Made by a program: the position numbers and the translations under genes
Shown: positions 63,324 to 64,000 of the stretch, in pieces
Layout of the letters: each line of letters starts with the position of its first letter
How positions within the stretch are numbered: the stretch's first letter is position 1
Assembly: GCA_022813625.1 (NCBI GenBank)
Contig: JAKLMB010000008.1
Coordinates: 868,001-932,000, forward strand
Reading direction: 5' to 3'
Source: Aaosphaeria pasadenensis
Lineage: Eukaryota > Ascomycota > Dothideomycetes > Pleosporales
DNA: 64,000 bases
Notes under the pieces: model-generated
Databases searched by the model: none
The model's input: only the letters and a program-made list of their open reading frames with translations
Told to the model about the DNA's origin: nothing

Positions 63324-64000
63324 GCTAGCCGAAGAAAAAAGGGTCAGAAGGACGCAGATTCATGTCAATTAGAAAAGGGCTATTCTATCGCAAGCTTCGA
63401 AAGTCGGCTTTCTCAGAACTTTATCAATGCTGAGCTAAACGGCTGGCTCGGATCCTTGCTCGTAACAGTGGAGCCAGTGCCCAAGCCTCTTAGATCATTC
63501 CTTGTAAAACAGGAAGCAATCACGAAACCATGCCTTTTAGGCTTACCTAACTACATTTTAGAGAAGGTAACGTGCTTTATTACAACAAAGGTGATCTAGG
63601 CCAATGCGCTAGTGCTACCAAGTACGAGTATGGCGCTGTATGTATACTGACAATGATGCGGCACAAAGTATAGTATGTAGGCCGCAGACAACCCAACAAA
63701 TGTCTGGTGAAATAATGGCAGTAAATATGCCGTATGCGTACACAGATCTCTAATGCCGATTGCTTGGCTCTGGTTGGCTAGATCGGAGGCGGCGAGTTCA
63801 ATCGCCCACTTCCCAAGCCGATTCTACCTATCGGATAGCAGCAGATCCTACCTGGGATGGAGCCTGGTCCTGAGTACCGTAGCAGCCAAGCTTTCGGGAA
63901 TACAACCGACAAGTACCGCAGCATCGCTTGATAATCGTATGATTCAACATCACGTGACATGCTCGACATGCTCAATCGCCAAGAGGATAGAGCAGGTCAA
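63324..64000. other. Intergenic stretch to window end
   Basis: Promoter side of the rhodopsin-domain gene; a short minus frame at 63778-63975 has no family resemblance. Nothing else seen. Confidence 0.45.

Overview
The window is nuclear DNA of a filamentous ascomycete (Pezizomycotina). The evidence is short GT..AG introns of about 45-120 nt with CTAAC/CTAAT-like branch points, PTH11-type rhodopsin-domain proteins, a HET (heterokaryon incompatibility) gene, a Zn2Cys6 transcription factor, a fungal PDDEXK-like nuclease relic, and AT-rich islands with C-to-T type lesions that suggest repeat-induced point mutation (RIP). The class is probably Dothideomycetes, but that is an impression only. All exon-intron models were built by hand from reading frame, splice signals and family knowledge; each listed multi-exon CDS closes in frame.

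Layout. 0-16.3 kb: an edge-truncated unknown protein, a rhodopsin-domain receptor-like protein, a single-pass membrane protein, a cupin, an intron-containing tRNA-Asp, a decayed PDDEXK nuclease gene, a coiled-coil protein, 40S ribosomal protein uS7 (Rps5) and an anchored coiled-coil protein. 17-21 kb: a HET gene in two pieces with an intact antisense aspartate-semialdehyde dehydrogenase between them. 21.5-32 kb: a secreted GH43 glycosidase, an SRPK-like kinase, glutamate decarboxylase (11 exons, one of 9 nt) and a Zn2Cys6 regulator. 32-37.7 kb: a long stretch without a convincing gene. 37.7-46.8 kb: adenine deaminase, a DUF1989 (urea-carboxylase-associated) protein, an SDR, mitochondrial phosphatidylserine decarboxylase and a HERP-like ubiquitin-domain ER membrane protein.

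46.8-64 kb is accessory in character: decayed pieces of an acidic protein, a sugar transporter, a P450-like gene and a SANT/Myb gene, a probable LTR remnant, tandem repeats, and AT-rich DNA. Among these lie four apparently intact genes: a transmembrane protein with about 51 collagen Gly-X-Y triplets, a 151-aa unknown protein, a 684-aa fusion of a P-loop kinase-like domain, a HAD phosphatase-like domain and a uracil-phosphoribosyltransferase-like domain, and a second rhodopsin-domain protein at the right edge. The fusion protein and the collagen-like membrane protein are the best candidates for undescribed biology.

Functional links are modest. Adenine deaminase and the DUF1989 protein suggest purine or urea nitrogen use. 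GAD, GH43 and the transcription factor are neighbours without clear cluster logic. The P450 relic, the HET pieces and the fusion protein are typical of fast-evolving accessory DNA.
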